In this document: piece after piece, positions 21,765 to 31,944 of the stretch
Layout of the letters: each line of letters begins with the position of its first letter
Position numbering within the stretch: the stretch's first letter is position 1
Assembly (NCBI RefSeq): GCF_027497995.1
Contig: NZ_JAODBT010000001.1
Span: 1,576,488 to 1,640,487, forward strand
DNA: 64,000 bases
Direction: 5' to 3'
Origin: Stenotrophomonas sp. Iso1
Lineage (GTDB): Bacteria > Pseudomonadota > Gammaproteobacteria > Xanthomonadales > Xanthomonadaceae
The notes under the pieces: generated by a model
The model's database searches: none
Told to the model about the DNA's origin: nothing
Seen by the model: the letters and a program-made list of their open reading frames with translations, nothing else
Position numbers and translations under genes: made by a program

Positions 21765-21950
21765 ATGAACGACCCAAAGCCGCCACAGCCACCGCCGCTC
21801 TACATGCCGGAAATGATCATCGCCACTGTTGCCGGTGTCGCTTTTGGCCTGAAGTACAACAATTTCCTGGCCGGCATTTTTATTGGTGTGGTGCTGGGCG
21901 TGGTGATGAGCCTGATCGGCCACAAGATCCGTTCAAGGAATAAACGCTGA
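21765..21950 (+). CDS. Small membrane protein upstream of folP
   Basis: A 61-residue protein: proline-rich start MNDPKPPQPPPLYMPE, then two hydrophobic stretches (about 17-28 IIATVAGVAFGL and 33-51 FLAGIFIGVVLGVVMSLIG) and a basic C-terminus HKIRSRNKR. No family recognised. The TGA shares one base with the folP ATG (TGATG), so it is translationally coupled to folP, which supports it being real. ATG at 21765 is preferred over the ORF-extending 21705 because the latter lies in the terminator region. Confidence 0.65.
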   Translation: MNDPKPPQPPPLYMPEMIIATVAGVAFGLKYNNFLAGIFIGVVLGVVMSLIGHKIRSRNKR

Positions 21951-22846
21951 TGTTCGACACAGCACCGACACTGGATTGCGCTGGCCGCCTGTTGCGGCTG
22001 GACCGGCCGCAGGTGATGGGCATCGTCAACGTCACCCCGGATTCCTTCTCCGATGGTGGACAGCATTTCAGCGTCGATGCGGCCATCGCACATGCATTAT
22101 CGCTGGTTGAGCAGGGTGCCGATCTGCTGGACGTGGGCGGTGAGTCCACCCGGCCCGGCGCTACGCCGGTATCGGTACAGGAAGAGATCGATCGTGTGAT
22201 GCCGGTGATCGAAGCACTTGTCGCCCGTATTGGTGTGCCCGTGAGCGTGGATACGTTCAAGCCCGAGGTGATGCGCGCTGCATTGGCGGTCGGCGCTGGC
22301 ATGGTCAATGACGTGCAGGCGCTGCGGCAACCGGGGGCGTTGGAGGTTGTCGCCGGCTCCGATGCGGCGGTAGTGCTCATGCATGCAGTGGGCGGCCCTT
22401 ACGATGCAGGTGCTGCGCAGGCGTATGGTGACATTGCGGCAGAGGTGCAGCGCTTCCTGACCGAGCGCGTGTTTGCGGCTGAGATGGCGGGCATCGGCCG
22501 CAAGCGACTGGCAATTGATCCCGGTTACGGCTTCAACAAGGATGTCGCACAGAACTTCGCACTCCTCGCCGGACAGGAACGGCTTCTGACGCTGGGCGTG
22601 CCGGTGCTGGCGGGTCTGTCGCGCAAGCGCTGTATCGGCGATATCACGGGCCGTGCCGTTGCGGCGGACCGTGTTGCGGGTTCGGTGGCCGCACATCTGT
22701 TGGCGGTACAGCGCGGCGCGATGATCGTGCGCGTGCACGATGTCGCAGCGACAGTCGACGCGCTGAAGGTGCTGGCTGCCATGGATGCCGTGCCCGCGCC
22801 GCGCAATGACAAACCGACGATGCCGCGCTGGCCGGACGAGGATTGA
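21950..22846 (+). CDS. folP: Dihydropteroate synthase
   Basis: A 298-residue TIM-barrel enzyme joining p-aminobenzoate to hydroxymethyl-dihydropterin pyrophosphate; the sulfonamide target. Signature 1 [15 protein letters not shown] and signature 2 [16 protein letters not shown] are intact; the [17 protein letters not shown] (Asp/Lys) and [14 protein letters not shown] segments complete the active site. The tail after residue 280 ([17 protein letters not shown]) is extra. Neighbour order ftsH-folP is conserved; glmM, the usual next gene, is absent here and miaA follows with TGATG coupling. Confidence 0.96.
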   Translation: MFDTAPTLDCAGRLLRLDRPQVMGIVNVTPDSFSDGGQHFSVDAAIAHALSLVEQGADLLDVGGESTRPGATPVSVQEEIDRVMPVIEALVARIGVPVSVDTFKPEVMRAALAVGAGMVNDVQALRQPGALEVVAGSDAAVVLMHAVGGPYDAGAAQAYGDIAAEVQRFLTERVFAAEMAGIGRKRLAIDPGYGFNKDVAQNFALLAGQERLLTLGVPVLAGLSRKRCIGDITGRAVAADRVAGSVAAHLLAVQRGAMIVRVHDVAATVDALKVLAAMDAVPAPRNDKPTMPRWPDED

Positions 22847-23799
22847 TGGCTGGGGATCAACGCCCGCTGGCCATTGCCCTGATGGGGCCGACCGCTTCGG
22901 GCAAGACGGCGGCGGCGATTGCGCTGGCCAAGGCTTATGACGGGGAGATCATCAGCGTTGATTCGGCGCTGGTGTATCGCGGTTTGAATATTGGCGCGGC
23001 CAAGCCGGATGCCGAAGAACAGGCTGGCATCCGGCATCACTTGCTGGACCTGCGTGACCCGTGGCAGACCTACTCGGCCGCCGAGTTCGCTGCCGCTGCC
23101 GCTGCTGCGGTGCGCGACATCGTGACGCGCGGCAAGTTGCCGATTCTAGCCGGCGGCACGGGCCTGTACTTTCGCGCGTTGTTACAGGGCCTGTCGCCGA
23201 TGCCGGAGGCTGATCCAGCCTTGCGCGTGCAGATCACTGTCGAAGCCGAAACGCTGGGCTGGCCGGCAATGCATGCGCAGTTGGCGCAGGTGGACACTGC
23301 TGCCGCCAAGCGCATCCATGCCACTGACCCGCAGCGTATCCAGCGAGCGCTAGAGGTGTACCGGCTGACGGGCAAGCCGATCAGCTATTGGCAGGCGCAA
23401 CCTGGCATCGCTCGTCTGCCGGCCCGAGTGCTCAAGCTGGTACTGGCGCCAACGGACCGCGCGGTGTTGCATCAGCGCATCGCCAAACGCTTCGACCAGA
23501 TGCTGGCCAATGGCTTTCTCGACGAAGTACGGCAACTGCGTGCCTTGCCACAGATGACGAAAGTGGAGAATCCGCTGGACCTTCCTGCAGTGCGGGCGGT
23601 GGGCTATCGGCAGGCGTGGCAGTTCCTGGACGGGGAGGGCACCGCCGCTGAATTGCGTGACAAAGGAATATTCGCGACCCGCCAGCTGGCCAAGCGCCAG
23701 CTGACCTGGTTGCGTGGCGAGCTGGATGCCCGCTGGCTGGATCCCACCAGCGACATGCAACGCCTGCAGAACGCCGTTTCGCTGTTTCTGGGAAGGTGA
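22846..23799 (+). CDS. miaA: tRNA dimethylallyltransferase
   Basis: A 317-residue enzyme that transfers dimethylallyl to A37 of tRNAs reading UNN codons. P-loop [12 protein letters not shown], the [16 protein letters not shown] segment (Asp and the D-S-x-Q-like site), [19 protein letters not shown] and the C-terminal [15 protein letters not shown] match the family. I use ATG 22846, which shares a base with the folP stop (TGATG), rather than the TTG at 22843. hfq follows as in E. coli, 92 bases on. Confidence 0.96.
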   Translation: MAGDQRPLAIALMGPTASGKTAAAIALAKAYDGEIISVDSALVYRGLNIGAAKPDAEEQAGIRHHLLDLRDPWQTYSAAEFAAAAAAAVRDIVTRGKLPILAGGTGLYFRALLQGLSPMPEADPALRVQITVEAETLGWPAMHAQLAQVDTAAAKRIHATDPQRIQRALEVYRLTGKPISYWQAQPGIARLPARVLKLVLAPTDRAVLHQRIAKRFDQMLANGFLDEVRQLRALPQMTKVENPLDLPAVRAVGYRQAWQFLDGEGTAAELRDKGIFATRQLAKRQLTWLRGELDARWLDPTSDMQRLQNAVSLFLGR

Positions 23800-23891
23800 G
23801 AGGCTGCCCAGCGGTGTAACATCGCTATTCCGGATCGGCGCATGGGGAGTCGCTGAATCCGGCCCATAAGAACAATAACGAGGAGTAGACG

Positions 23892-24185
23892 ATGTCCAAG
23901 GGGCAGTCTTTGCAGGATCCGTTTCTGAACGCGTTGCGTCGCGAGCGCGTGCCAGTGTCGGTGTACCTGGTCAATGGCATCAAATTGCAGGGCACGATCG
24001 AGTCGTTCGATCAGTTTGTGGTGCTCCTGCGCAATACCGTCAGTCAGATGGTCTACAAGCACGCCATTTCCACCGTGGTGCCGGCGCGCAACGTCAAGGT
24101 TGGCCCGGGCGGTGGTTACGTGCAGTCGTCCGATTCTGATAGCAGCCAGGCAGTCGATGAAGACAACGATAGCGACAACGAATAA
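23892..24185 (+). CDS. hfq: RNA chaperone Hfq
   Basis: A 97-residue Sm-like hexameric RNA chaperone. Sm1 region [42 protein letters not shown] and Sm2 [16 protein letters not shown] (with the proximal-face YKH) are perfect. The C-terminal tail (about 76-97) is Ser/Asp-rich and acidic, ending DEDNDSDNE, shorter than in E. coli (102) and likely disordered. GAGGAG Shine-Dalgarno sits 7 bases before the ATG. Part of the miaA-hfq-hflX cluster. Confidence 0.97.
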   Translation: MSKGQSLQDPFLNALRRERVPVSVYLVNGIKLQGTIESFDQFVVLLRNTVSQMVYKHAISTVVPARNVKVGPGGGYVQSSDSDSSQAVDEDNDSDNE

Positions 24186-24199
24186 GCAGGTAACGGCGC

Positions 24200-25510
24200 A
24201 TGTTTGACCGCTCAAAGAAGGGCGAGCATGCGCTGTTGATCCAGCCGCACGTTGGGCGGGTGGAAGAGGATGTGCTGGAAGAGTTCACCGATCTGGCCCG
24301 CTCCGCCGGCGCCAGCATCGCCGCGACGCTCACCGCGCGCATGGATCGCCCCAATCCGTCCACATTGATCGGCAGCGGCAAGCTGGATGAAGTCAAAGCT
24401 GCCGCTGACGCCACCGGCGCCGATCTAGTGCTGGTCAACCACCAACTCTCGCCCGTGCAGGAGCGCAACCTGGAGCGCTTCCTGGAGCGGCGCGTGATTG
24501 ACCGTACCGGTCTGATCCTGGATATCTTCGCCCAGCGTGCACATAGCCACGAAGGCAAGTTGCAGGTCGAGTTGGCGCAGCTGCGGCACATGGCGACGCG
24601 TCTGGTGCGAGGTTGGACTCACCTTGAACGTCAGCGCGGTGGTGCCATCGGCCTGCGTGGTCCGGGTGAAACCCAGCTTGAAACCGACCGCCGCCTGCTG
24701 CAGAAGCGGGTAGAACAGCTGCAGAAGCGGCTGGAAAAAGTGGAAGTGCAGCGCACCCAGATGCGCCGCGCGCGCGTACGCAGTGAAATGCCGCGCGTTG
24801 CCCTGGTGGGCTATACCAACGCCGGCAAATCCACGTTGTTCAATGCCTTGACGGGTGCTGATGCCTACGCCGCCGACCAGCTGTTTGCCACGCTGGATCC
24901 GACAGTACGGCGCATCATGCTGCCGGGCGGCAATGCAATGCTGGCCGACACGGTCGGCTTCGTGCGCAATCTGCCACATGATCTGGTGGCGGCATTCCGT
25001 TCGACGCTCTCCGAGGCCCGTGAAGCCGACTTCCTGCTGCATCTGGTCGATGCAGCCGATCCACTACGTGAAGAGCGCATCGCGCAGGTCGATGAAGTGT
25101 TGGAGGCTGTGGGTGCGGGTGGTTTGCCGCAACTGCTGGTATTCAACAAGATTGATCGCATCGAAGGGGCCGAGGTGCGGCATGACGCGCAGGATGGCGT
25201 TCCGGACGAGGCGCGGCGCGAGCGGGTCTGGGTTTCCGCACGCGATGGGCGTGGCCTGGAGTTGCTGCAGTCGGTACTGGGCAAGCGGCTGGGGCTGCAG
25301 CACGTCACTGGCACAGTGCGCCTGCCGCCGAGCGCGGGTCGCCTGCGTTCGCGTCTACACCAGCTTGAGGTCGTCCGCAGCGAGCAGGCTGACGAAGAAG
25401 GCTGGTTGATCGAAGTGGATCTTCCCATCGCCGAGGCCGAAAAGCTGGCCGCCAGCGCAGAGGGTGCGGTCATTCGTGCGCTGTTGCCGGAGCCGGAGCC
25501 GGAATGGTGA
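24200..25510 (+). CDS. hflX: GTPase HflX
   Basis: A 436-residue ribosome-splitting GTPase. N-terminal HflX domain (about 1-190) with ATLTARMDRPNPSTLIGSGKLDEV and coiled-coil RLLQKRVEQLQKRLEKVEVQRTQMRRAR, then G domain: G1 GYTNAGKST, G3 DTVGF, G4 NKID. HflX rescues stalled ribosomes under heat or antibiotic stress. Starts 14 bases after hfq and is followed by a terminator; hflK/hflC, which follow in E. coli, are not here. Confidence 0.95.
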   Translation: MFDRSKKGEHALLIQPHVGRVEEDVLEEFTDLARSAGASIAATLTARMDRPNPSTLIGSGKLDEVKAAADATGADLVLVNHQLSPVQERNLERFLERRVIDRTGLILDIFAQRAHSHEGKLQVELAQLRHMATRLVRGWTHLERQRGGAIGLRGPGETQLETDRRLLQKRVEQLQKRLEKVEVQRTQMRRARVRSEMPRVALVGYTNAGKSTLFNALTGADAYAADQLFATLDPTVRRIMLPGGNAMLADTVGFVRNLPHDLVAAFRSTLSEAREADFLLHLVDAADPLREERIAQVDEVLEAVGAGGLPQLLVFNKIDRIEGAEVRHDAQDGVPDEARRERVWVSARDGRGLELLQSVLGKRLGLQHVTGTVRLPPSAGRLRSRLHQLEVVRSEQADEEGWLIEVDLPIAEAEKLAASAEGAVIRALLPEPEPEW

Positions 25511-25537
25511 GCCGCGGCTTTCATTGAAGAAACACCA

Positions 25538-25567
25538 CAAAGGGTCGCTGAGCGGCCCTTTGCTTTT
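25538..25567 (+). terminator. Intrinsic terminator after hflX
   Basis: Stem CAAAGGG (25538-25544) / CCCTTTG (25556-25562), inner stem CGCT/AGCG, followed by C-TTTT. Confidence 0.75.
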
Positions 25568-25643
25568 ATAGGGCTTAAGACGGTGAGCCGAGCAGGCGCC
25601 GGCAAAGTGCGATACAACGCTGGCGATCCCCACGGAAACCGCC

Positions 25644-26135
25644 ATGACGTCCCCCACCGACATTGAACTTGACCAGTTGGCTGCCCGGCTCGGGGAGCGC
25701 CTCCGAGCAGCCCGCGACAGTGTGGTTACCGCCGAGAGCTGTACGGGCGGTTGGATTGCCAAGGCAATGACCGGCGTGGCCGGTTCGTCCGACTGGTTCG
25801 ACAGCGGCATGGTCGCTTACAGCTACGAGGCCAAGCAGGCATTGCTCGGCGTTCGCCCGCAGACGCTGGAAAGCCAAGGTGCGGTCAGCCGCGAAACCGT
25901 GATTGAAATGGTGTCGGGCGCGCTGGTGCATTCCGGCGCCAGCGTTTCTGTAGCGGTTACCGGCATTGCTGGTCCCGGCGGCGGTAGCGATGACAAACCG
26001 GTCGGCACGGTGTGGATAGGCTGGAAACGTCGCGGTGGGTACACCCGTGCCGAGCTGTTCCACTTCGATGGCGACCGTGATGCCGTACGTAGGCAGACCG
26101 TGGCGGCCGCATTACGGGGTCTGGAAGCGCTGTAG
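25644..26135 (+). CDS. pncC: Nicotinamide-nucleotide amidohydrolase PncC (CinA C-terminal domain)
   Basis: A 163-residue stand-alone CinA C-terminal domain that deamidates NMN to NaMN in NAD recycling. Signature VTAESCTGGWIAKAMTGVAGSSDWFDSGMVAYSYEAKQALLGV, plus GIAGPGGGSDDKPVGTVWIGW. The N-terminal MoCF-like domain of full-length CinA is absent, as in E. coli YgaD. It sits directly before lexA; the stop at 26135 is 10 bases before the lexA -35 element. In E. coli pncC also precedes recA. Confidence 0.93.
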   Translation: MTSPTDIELDQLAARLGERLRAARDSVVTAESCTGGWIAKAMTGVAGSSDWFDSGMVAYSYEAKQALLGVRPQTLESQGAVSRETVIEMVSGALVHSGASVSVAVTGIAGPGGGSDDKPVGTVWIGWKRRGGYTRAELFHFDGDRDAVRRQTVAAALRGLEAL

Positions 26136-26145
26136 CTCAAATGGC

Positions 26146-26173
26146 TTGACGCTGCATTTGTTAGTAGTAATAC
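26146..26173 (+). promoter_or_regulatory. Sigma-70 promoter of lexA
   Basis: TTGACG (26146-26151), 16-base spacer, TAATAC (26168-26173). Predicted transcription start is about 26180-26182, that is at the lexA ATG. The -10 hexamer lies in the centre of the LexA operator. Confidence 0.7.
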
Positions 26174-26180
26174 TACTAAC
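26160..26180 (+). promoter_or_regulatory. LexA operator (xanthomonad SOS box)
   Basis: Perfect palindrome: arms GTTAGTAGTA and TACTACTAAC around a central A. The inner 19 bases match the LexA box I know for Xanthomonas/Xylella. It ends one base before the ATG triplet begins its codon at 26182, so repressor binding blocks both polymerase and the start region. Confidence 0.88.
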
Positions 26181-26181
26181 C

Positions 26182-26826
26182 ATGAATCTGACTGACACCC
26201 AGCAAGCCATCCTCGATCTGATTGCCGAGCGCATCGAAGCGGAGGGAGTGCCGCCATCGCAGACCGAGATCGCCCGCGCCTTTGGCTTCAAAGGTGTGCG
26301 CTCGGCCCAATATCACCTGGATGCCCTGGAGGCCGCTGGCGCCATCGAGCGCGTGCCTGGTCGTGCTCGCGGCATTCGCTTGGTTCGGCCACCGGTGGGC
26401 CCGGACGTGACGGCTACAGCGATGGCTGCGGCCAACGACCAGGTGCTGCGCCTGCCGATCCTCGGTCGCGTTGCTGCCGGGTTACCGATCGGTGCCGATA
26501 TCGGTTCGGACGATTACGTGGTGCTGGACAAGGTGTTTTTCTCACCCGCACCGGATTACCTGCTGAAAGTGCAGGGCGACTCAATGATCGACGAAGGCAT
26601 CTTCAATGGCGACTTGATCGGCGTACATCGCACCCGCGACGCGCGTTCGGGGCAGATCGTGGTGGCGCGCATCGATGACGAGATCACTGTCAAGTTGCTG
26701 AAGATCGCCAAGGATCGCATCCGGCTGTTGCCGCGCAATCCCGACTACGCGCCCATCGAAGTGTTGCCTGATCAGGATTTCTCAATAGAAGGGCTTTATT
26801 GCGGCCTGCTCCGGCCAAACCGGTGA
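26182..26826 (+). CDS. lexA: SOS repressor LexA
   Basis: A 214-residue repressor-protease. N-terminal winged HTH (about 1-70; PPSQTEIARAFGFKGVRSAQYHLDALEAAGAI), then a peptidase S24 domain with cleavage bond Ala99-Gly100 (GRVAAGLPIG), nucleophile Ser134 in GDSMID and general base Lys171 in VKLLK. There is no Shine-Dalgarno before ATG 26182; the space is filled by the operator, and the promoter predicts a leaderless mRNA. The longer frame to 26035 overlaps pncC and is rejected. RecA, whose filament triggers autocleavage, is encoded next. Confidence 0.96.
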   Translation: MNLTDTQQAILDLIAERIEAEGVPPSQTEIARAFGFKGVRSAQYHLDALEAAGAIERVPGRARGIRLVRPPVGPDVTATAMAAANDQVLRLPILGRVAAGLPIGADIGSDDYVVLDKVFFSPAPDYLLKVQGDSMIDEGIFNGDLIGVHRTRDARSGQIVVARIDDEITVKLLKIAKDRIRLLPRNPDYAPIEVLPDQDFSIEGLYCGLLRPNR

Positions 26827-27012
26827 AGTTCGCACGCTCCTTAGTCACAGCACCTTGTTTTTCCTATGTCGGGCAGGTGGGTGTGCTGCTGCCGGTATCC
26901 TTGCAGACCCAATAATTTTGTTGTCTCGCCACAGTCTCAGCCTTTGCGATACGACGCCCTTACAGTGGACCCCATGACGAAATCAACGAAAGCAAACCCG
27001 AGGACGAATCCG

Positions 27013-28050
27013 ATGGATGAGAACAAGAAGCGCGCGCTTGCTGCCGCACTGGGCCAGATCGAAAAGCAGTTCGGCAAGGGTTCGGTGATGCGCATGGGCG
27101 ACCGTGTTGTTGAGCCCGTCGAGATCATTCCGACCGGTTCGTTGATGCTGGATATCGCGTTGGGTATCGGTGGCCTGCCGAAGGGCCGTGTGGTCGAGAT
27201 CTACGGCCCGGAATCCTCGGGCAAGACCACGCTGACGCTGCAAGCCATCGCCGAATGCCAGAAACTGGGGGGCACCGCAGCCTTCATCGACGCTGAGCAC
27301 GCGCTGGATCCGATCTACGCCGGCAAGTTGGGTGTGAATGTTGATGATCTGCTGCTGTCGCAGCCGGATACCGGCGAACAGGCGCTGGAAATCGCCGACA
27401 TGCTGGTGCGCTCAGGTTCGGTGGACATTGTGGTGATCGATTCGGTCGCCGCGCTGACGCCCAAGGCCGAAATCGAAGGCGAAATGGGTGATCAGCTGCC
27501 GGGTCTGCAGGCCCGCTTGATGAGCCAGGCGCTGCGTAAGCTGACCGGTAACATCAAGCGCTCCAATACACTGGTGGTGTTCATCAACCAGCTGCGCCAC
27601 AAGATCGGCGTGATGATGCCCGGCCAGAGCCCGGAAGTGACCACTGGCGGTAATGCACTGAAGTTCTATGCCTCGGTGCGCCTGGATATCCGCCGTATTG
27701 GTGCGATCAAGAAGGGCGACGAGATCATTGGCAACCAGACCAAGATCAAGGTGGTCAAGAACAAACTGGCCCCGCCCTTCAAGCAGGTCATCACTGAAAT
27801 CCTTTACGGCGAAGGCATTTCCCGCGAGGGTGAGCTGATCGACATGGGTGTGGAGGCCAAGCTCGTTGAGAAGGCTGGCGCTTGGTACAGCTACGGCGAC
27901 GAGCGGATCGGCCAGGGCAAAGACAATTCCCGTGGCTACCTGCGTGACAACCCGCAGGTGGCGGCCAAGCTCGAAGCTGAACTACGTGAGCGGTTCCAGC
28001 CTGCCGAAGCTGCGCGTGAGGAAGGCGACAGCGAGCCGGGTGACGAGTGA
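27013..28050 (+). CDS. recA: Recombinase RecA
   Basis: A 345-residue RecA: Walker [13 protein letters not shown]-binding loops [17 protein letters not shown] (L1-L2 region near [17 protein letters not shown]), and an acidic C-terminus ([10 protein letters not shown]). Start [30 protein letters not shown] is the family start; an in-frame ATG 14 codons earlier ([10 protein letters not shown]) is a less likely alternative. The 186 bases before it do not contain a recognisable copy of the lexA-type box. recX follows after 113 bases. Confidence 0.97.
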   Translation: MDENKKRALAAALGQIEKQFGKGSVMRMGDRVVEPVEIIPTGSLMLDIALGIGGLPKGRVVEIYGPESSGKTTLTLQAIAECQKLGGTAAFIDAEHALDPIYAGKLGVNVDDLLLSQPDTGEQALEIADMLVRSGSVDIVVIDSVAALTPKAEIEGEMGDQLPGLQARLMSQALRKLTGNIKRSNTLVVFINQLRHKIGVMMPGQSPEVTTGGNALKFYASVRLDIRRIGAIKKGDEIIGNQTKIKVVKNKLAPPFKQVITEILYGEGISREGELIDMGVEAKLVEKAGAWYSYGDERIGQGKDNSRGYLRDNPQVAAKLEAELRERFQPAEAAREEGDSEPGDE

Positions 28051-28163
28051 GTTTCCCGTGGGGGCGGGCGGCGCATCGTCAGTGACGCTGTCCCGCCCCC
28101 ACGGCATTGAATCCAGGAGGATAGGTGCCACGGAAGGCGCAATCCTGATTGGGCGATAGCGTA

Positions 28164-28655
28164 ATGAATGATTTTGATGAGCCATCGGCTGGTAAGCGCA
28201 AGCGCCGCGTCGAGCAGACGCCGTTGCAGCGGGCCTTGGGCTTGCTGGTCCGGCGGGAGCATTCGCGCAAAGAGTTGGGGCGCAAACTGAAGGCGCGCGG
28301 CATCGAGGCGGAAGCTGCGAATGCAGCGATAGCGCGTCTGGCGGACGAGGGCTGGCAGGATGACACCCGGTTTGCCGAGATGCTGGTGCGCAGTCGCGTA
28401 AATGGAGGCTATGGCCCACTGCATATCCGGGCCGAGTTAGGTACTCATGGGCTGGACAGCGCGCAGATCGAGGCCGCCATGGCGACCTTTGAGGGCGACT
28501 GGGTCGAGAACGCGCGGGACTTGATATGCCGCCGTTTTGGCGAGGGTGGCCCGCAGGAACTGTCGCAGCGGCGCAAGGCCGCGGACTTGTTGGCACGGCG
28601 AGGGTTTGATGGCAGCTGTATCCGCAGCGCCACCCGGTACGATCCTGAGGACTGA
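28164..28655 (+). CDS. recX: Regulatory protein RecX
   Basis: A 163-residue inhibitor of RecA filaments. Three-helix repeats typical of Rec[70 protein letters not shown], and [29 protein letters not shown] 28164 is chosen over the TTG 15 bases upstream. It lies between recA and alaS as in E. coli. Confidence 0.93.
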   Translation: MNDFDEPSAGKRKRRVEQTPLQRALGLLVRREHSRKELGRKLKARGIEAEAANAAIARLADEGWQDDTRFAEMLVRSRVNGGYGPLHIRAELGTHGLDSAQIEAAMATFEGDWVENARDLICRRFGEGGPQELSQRRKAADLLARRGFDGSCIRSATRYDPED

Positions 28656-28753
28656 CCGGGCTGGGCCTGATACCCTTTCAGGGTTTCGGTTGTCCCGAAT
28701 TCCCGCGCCCTCTGGGCTGCTGGGACCCGTTTGCCAGCTTATAGCCAGTCCCC

Positions 28754-31405
28754 ATGAATACACCTGCCAAATTCACTACCTCCCAGATCCGCAGCGATTT
28801 CCTCGATTTCTTCAAGAGTAAGGGCCACACCATCGTGCCATCGGCACCGCTGGTGCCGGGAAACGACCCGACCTTGTTGTTCACCAATTCCGGCATGGTG
28901 CAGTTCAAGGATGTGTTCCTGGGCGCGGAGAAGCGCAGCTATGTGCGCGCTGCCGACGTCCAGCGCTGCCTGCGTGCAGGCGGCAAGCACAACGACCTTG
29001 ACCAGGTCGGTTACACCGCTCGCCACCACACCTTCTTTGAAATGCTGGGCAACTGGTCATTCGGCGATTACTTCAAGAAAGACGCCATTGCCTGGGCATG
29101 GGAGCTGCTGACTCAGGTTTGGAAGCTGCCGGCAGAGCGCCTACTGGTCACCGTGTATCACAACGATGACGAAGCCTTCGCGCTTTGGCGCGACATGGTG
29201 GGCATCCCAGAAAGCCGAATCGTGCGTATCGGCGACAACAAGGGCGCGCCGTACGCCTCGGATAATTTCTGGCAGATGGCCGACACCGGCCCTTGCGGCC
29301 CCTGCACCGAGATCTTTTTCGACCACGGTGACCACATTGCAGGTGGCCCTCCGGGTTCTCCGGATGAAGATGGTGACCGCTTCATCGAAATCTGGAACCT
29401 GGTGTTCATGCAGTTCGACCGGCAGCCCGATGGCACGCTGGTGCCGCTGCCGGCACCGTGCGTGGATACCGGTATGGGTCTGGAGCGCTTGGCTGCGATC
29501 CTGCAGCACGTGCATACCAACTATGAAATCGACCTGTTCCAAGCACTTATCCGCAAGGCTTCCGAGCTGACCGGCACCGCCGACCTTGAGAACAAATCGC
29601 TGCGCGTGATCGCTGATCACATCCGTGCCTGCTCGTTCCTGATCGTCGATGGCGTGCTGCCGTCGAATGAAGGTCGTGGCTATGTGCTCCGTCGGATCAT
29701 TCGCCGCGCTCTGCGTCATGGTTGGATGCTGGGTGTGCGTCAGCCCTTCTTCAACAAGCTGGTGCCGACCCTGGTCGAGCAGATGGGTGAAGCCTATCTG
29801 GAGCTGCCGGCACAGGCGGATACCGTGGTGCGTGCATTGTTGGCCGAAGAAGAGCGTTTCGCTGAGACGCTGGACGCTGGCATGAAGATTTTTGATGACG
29901 TAGCGGCCAAGGTCAGCGACGGCGTGATCCCGGGCGCTGATGCATTCCGTCTGTACGACACGTATGGCTTCCCGGTCGACCTGACTGCCGACATCGCGCG
30001 TGAGCGGGGCATGACGGTGGACATGGTCGCCTTTGACGCCTCGATGGAGCAACAGCGCGAAATGGCGCGAGCCGCCGGCAAGTTTGGTGGTGGCGTGCAA
30101 TTGCCGGCGGATCTGGTAGCAACGTTGTCGCCGACCGTGTTCCAGGGTTACGACAAGCTGCAGGGCGATGGTCTGAAAGTGGTCGCGCTGATCAAGGATG
30201 GCCGACCGGTGGATGCGGTGCAGGCGGGTGACGAGGTCATCTTGTTCACCGCACAGACGCCGTTCTATGCCGAGTCCGGTGGTCAGGTGGGCGACACCGG
30301 CGTGCTGTCGGGTGCGGGCGTCACTGTTGAAGTGACCGACACTCAGAAGTTCGCCGGTCAATTCCATGGTCACGTTGGCCGTGTTGGGCAGGGTAGCCTC
30401 AAGATTGGCGATACGCTGTCTGGCAGCGTTGATGCCGCGCGCCGTAGCGCCACAATCCTCAACCATTCGGCAACCCACTTGTTGCACGCCGCGCTGCGCG
30501 AAGTGTTGGGCACGCATGTGCAGCAGAAGGGCTCGCTGGTGGCGCCGGATCGTCTCCGCTTCGACTTTGCCCACTTCCAGCCGATCAGTGCGGAGGAGCT
30601 GGCGCTGGTCGAGCGCAAGGTTAACGAGCAGGTGCGCGCCAACAATGCTGCCGAAGTGCACAACATGGGCATGCAGGAAGCGCTCGACTTCGGTGCCATG
30701 GCGCTGTTTGGCGAGAAGTACGGCGAGAACGTCCGTGTGCTGAAGATGGGTGAGTATTCGACCGAGCTGTGCGGTGGCACCCACGTTTCACGTACCGGTG
30801 ATATCGGTTTGTTCAAGATCACCTCCGAAGGTGGTGTCTCGTCCGGCGTCCGCCGTATTGAGGCGGTGACCGGGCAGGGCGCGCTGGACTACGTTGCTGA
30901 TGAAGAGCAACGTCTGCATGAGGCTGCGCAATTGCTGGGTGGCAGTGCGGGCGACGTGGTGGACAAGATCCGCCAGCTGGGCGAGCGACAGAAGAAGCTG
31001 GAGCGCGAGCTGGAGGCCCTCAAGGCCAAGGTGGCGTCCGGTGCGACAGCTGATCTGGCTGGATCGGCGGTGGATGTGGCGGGCGTGAAGGTGCTCGCTG
31101 TGCGTCTGGAGGGCTTTGACGCCAAGGCGCTGCGTGAGGCGGTGGATCGCCTGCGTCAGCAGCTGGGTGACGCGGTGATCCTGCTGGCAGGCGTGCAGGA
31201 CGGCAAGGCGGCATTGGTGGCGGGTGTGAACGGTTCGGCAATGGGTAAGGTCAAAGCCGGGGAACTGCTCGCTCATGTAGCCGGTCAAATTGGCGGTAAG
31301 GGCGGTGGTCGTCCGGATATGGCGCAGGGTGGTGGTGAGGACGGCCCGAAGCTGTTGGCTGCGCTTGAGGGTGTGGTCGCTTGGGTCCAGCCACATCTCG
31401 CCTGA
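28754..31405 (+). CDS. alaS: Alanyl-tRNA synthetase
   Basis: An 883-residue class II synthetase. Aminoacylation domain at the N-terminus ([15 protein letters not shown], motif 2 region [30 protein letters not shown], motif 3 GMGLERLA), editing domain with [11 protein letters not shown] and the CGGTHV zinc motif, and a C-terminal DHHA1/C-Ala part ending [13 protein letters not shown]. Length matches E. coli (876). It is the only Ala-tRNA enzyme expected. csrA follows 139 bases later. Confidence 0.97.
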   Translation: MNTPAKFTTSQIRSDFLDFFKSKGHTIVPSAPLVPGNDPTLLFTNSGMVQFKDVFLGAEKRSYVRAADVQRCLRAGGKHNDLDQVGYTARHHTFFEMLGNWSFGDYFKKDAIAWAWELLTQVWKLPAERLLVTVYHNDDEAFALWRDMVGIPESRIVRIGDNKGAPYASDNFWQMADTGPCGPCTEIFFDHGDHIAGGPPGSPDEDGDRFIEIWNLVFMQFDRQPDGTLVPLPAPCVDTGMGLERLAAILQHVHTNYEIDLFQALIRKASELTGTADLENKSLRVIADHIRACSFLIVDGVLPSNEGRGYVLRRIIRRALRHGWMLGVRQPFFNKLVPTLVEQMGEAYLELPAQADTVVRALLAEEERFAETLDAGMKIFDDVAAKVSDGVIPGADAFRLYDTYGFPVDLTADIARERGMTVDMVAFDASMEQQREMARAAGKFGGGVQLPADLVATLSPTVFQGYDKLQGDGLKVVALIKDGRPVDAVQAGDEVILFTAQTPFYAESGGQVGDTGVLSGAGVTVEVTDTQKFAGQFHGHVGRVGQGSLKIGDTLSGSVDAARRSATILNHSATHLLHAALREVLGTHVQQKGSLVAPDRLRFDFAHFQPISAEELALVERKVNEQVRANNAAEVHNMGMQEALDFGAMALFGEKYGENVRVLKMGEYSTELCGGTHVSRTGDIGLFKITSEGGVSSGVRRIEAVTGQGALDYVADEEQRLHEAAQLLGGSAGDVVDKIRQLGERQKKLERELEALKAKVASGATADLAGSAVDVAGVKVLAVRLEGFDAKALREAVDRLRQQLGDAVILLAGVQDGKAALVAGVNGSAMGKVKAGELLAHVAGQIGGKGGGRPDMAQGGGEDGPKLLAALEGVVAWVQPHLA

Positions 31406-31544
31406 ATGTGAACAATCCGGTGCCTTGAAGGTGCCAACACCCTACCGGTAACATTGGGAGTCTTTTCCCTTGTCGTGGGGCGCAGTCTTAGGACGCGCGC
31501 CAATGCCGGTGGGGAATCCATCCGGTTCCATGGAGATTTGCAAA

Positions 31545-31748
31545 ATGTTGATCCTGACTCGCCGAGTAGGCGAAACCTTGATGATCGGAGACTCGGTCAG
31601 CGTGACCGTGCTCGGCGTCAAGGGCAACCAGGTACGTATTGGTATCACTGCTCCGAAGGATGTGGCGGTGCATCGCGAGGAAATTTTTCAGCGTATCCAG
31701 CGCGGTGATGAGCCGGTTGCACCCGGAAGTGAAGAAACTTCCGAATAA
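31545..31748 (+). CDS. csrA: Carbon storage regulator CsrA (RsmA)
   Basis: A 67-residue mRNA-binding global regulator that binds GGA motifs in leader hairpins. [51 protein letters not shown] is canonical, including Arg44-equivalent AVHREE. GGAGA precedes the ATG by 8 bases. The tail ([16 protein letters not shown]) is longer than in E. coli (61). In xanthomonads RsmA controls virulence and motility. tRNA-Ser follows 72 bases downstream. Confidence 0.97.
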   Translation: MLILTRRVGETLMIGDSVSVTVLGVKGNQVRIGITAPKDVAVHREEIFQRIQRGDEPVAPGSEETSE

Positions 31749-31820
31749 GGGTTTACCTTTCACCCCGTTAAACGTTATTCTTCGCGCCCCGCTACGGAAT
31801 ACGCAGCGGGCAAGAGAAAC

Positions 31821-31913
31821 GGAGTGATGCCCGAGTGGCTGAAGGGGCTCCCCTGCTAAGGGAGTATAGGGTTAAAAGCTCTATCGAGGGTTCGAATCCC
31901 TCTCACTCCGCCA
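31821..31913 (+). tRNA. tRNA-Ser (anticodon GCU)
   Basis: Acceptor stem GGAGTGA / TCACTCC, discriminator G, encoded CCA at 31911-31913, long variable arm, anticodon GCT at 31855-31857, T-loop TTCGAATCC. Lies downstream of csrA, as serV does in E. coli. Confidence 0.96.
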
Positions 31914-31917
31914 GTTC

Positions 31918-31944
31918 AAAAAAGCCCCTTTTTGGGGCTTTTTT
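31918..31944 (+). terminator. Terminator after tRNA-Ser
   Basis: AAAAAAGCCCC / GGGGCTTTTTT with loop TTTTT, beginning five bases after the tRNA 3' end. Confidence 0.9.

Noticed and set aside
29141..30784. 547-residue minus-strand frame opposite alaS
   Set aside because: Antisense of a strongly conserved gene; no motif and composition follows codon bias.
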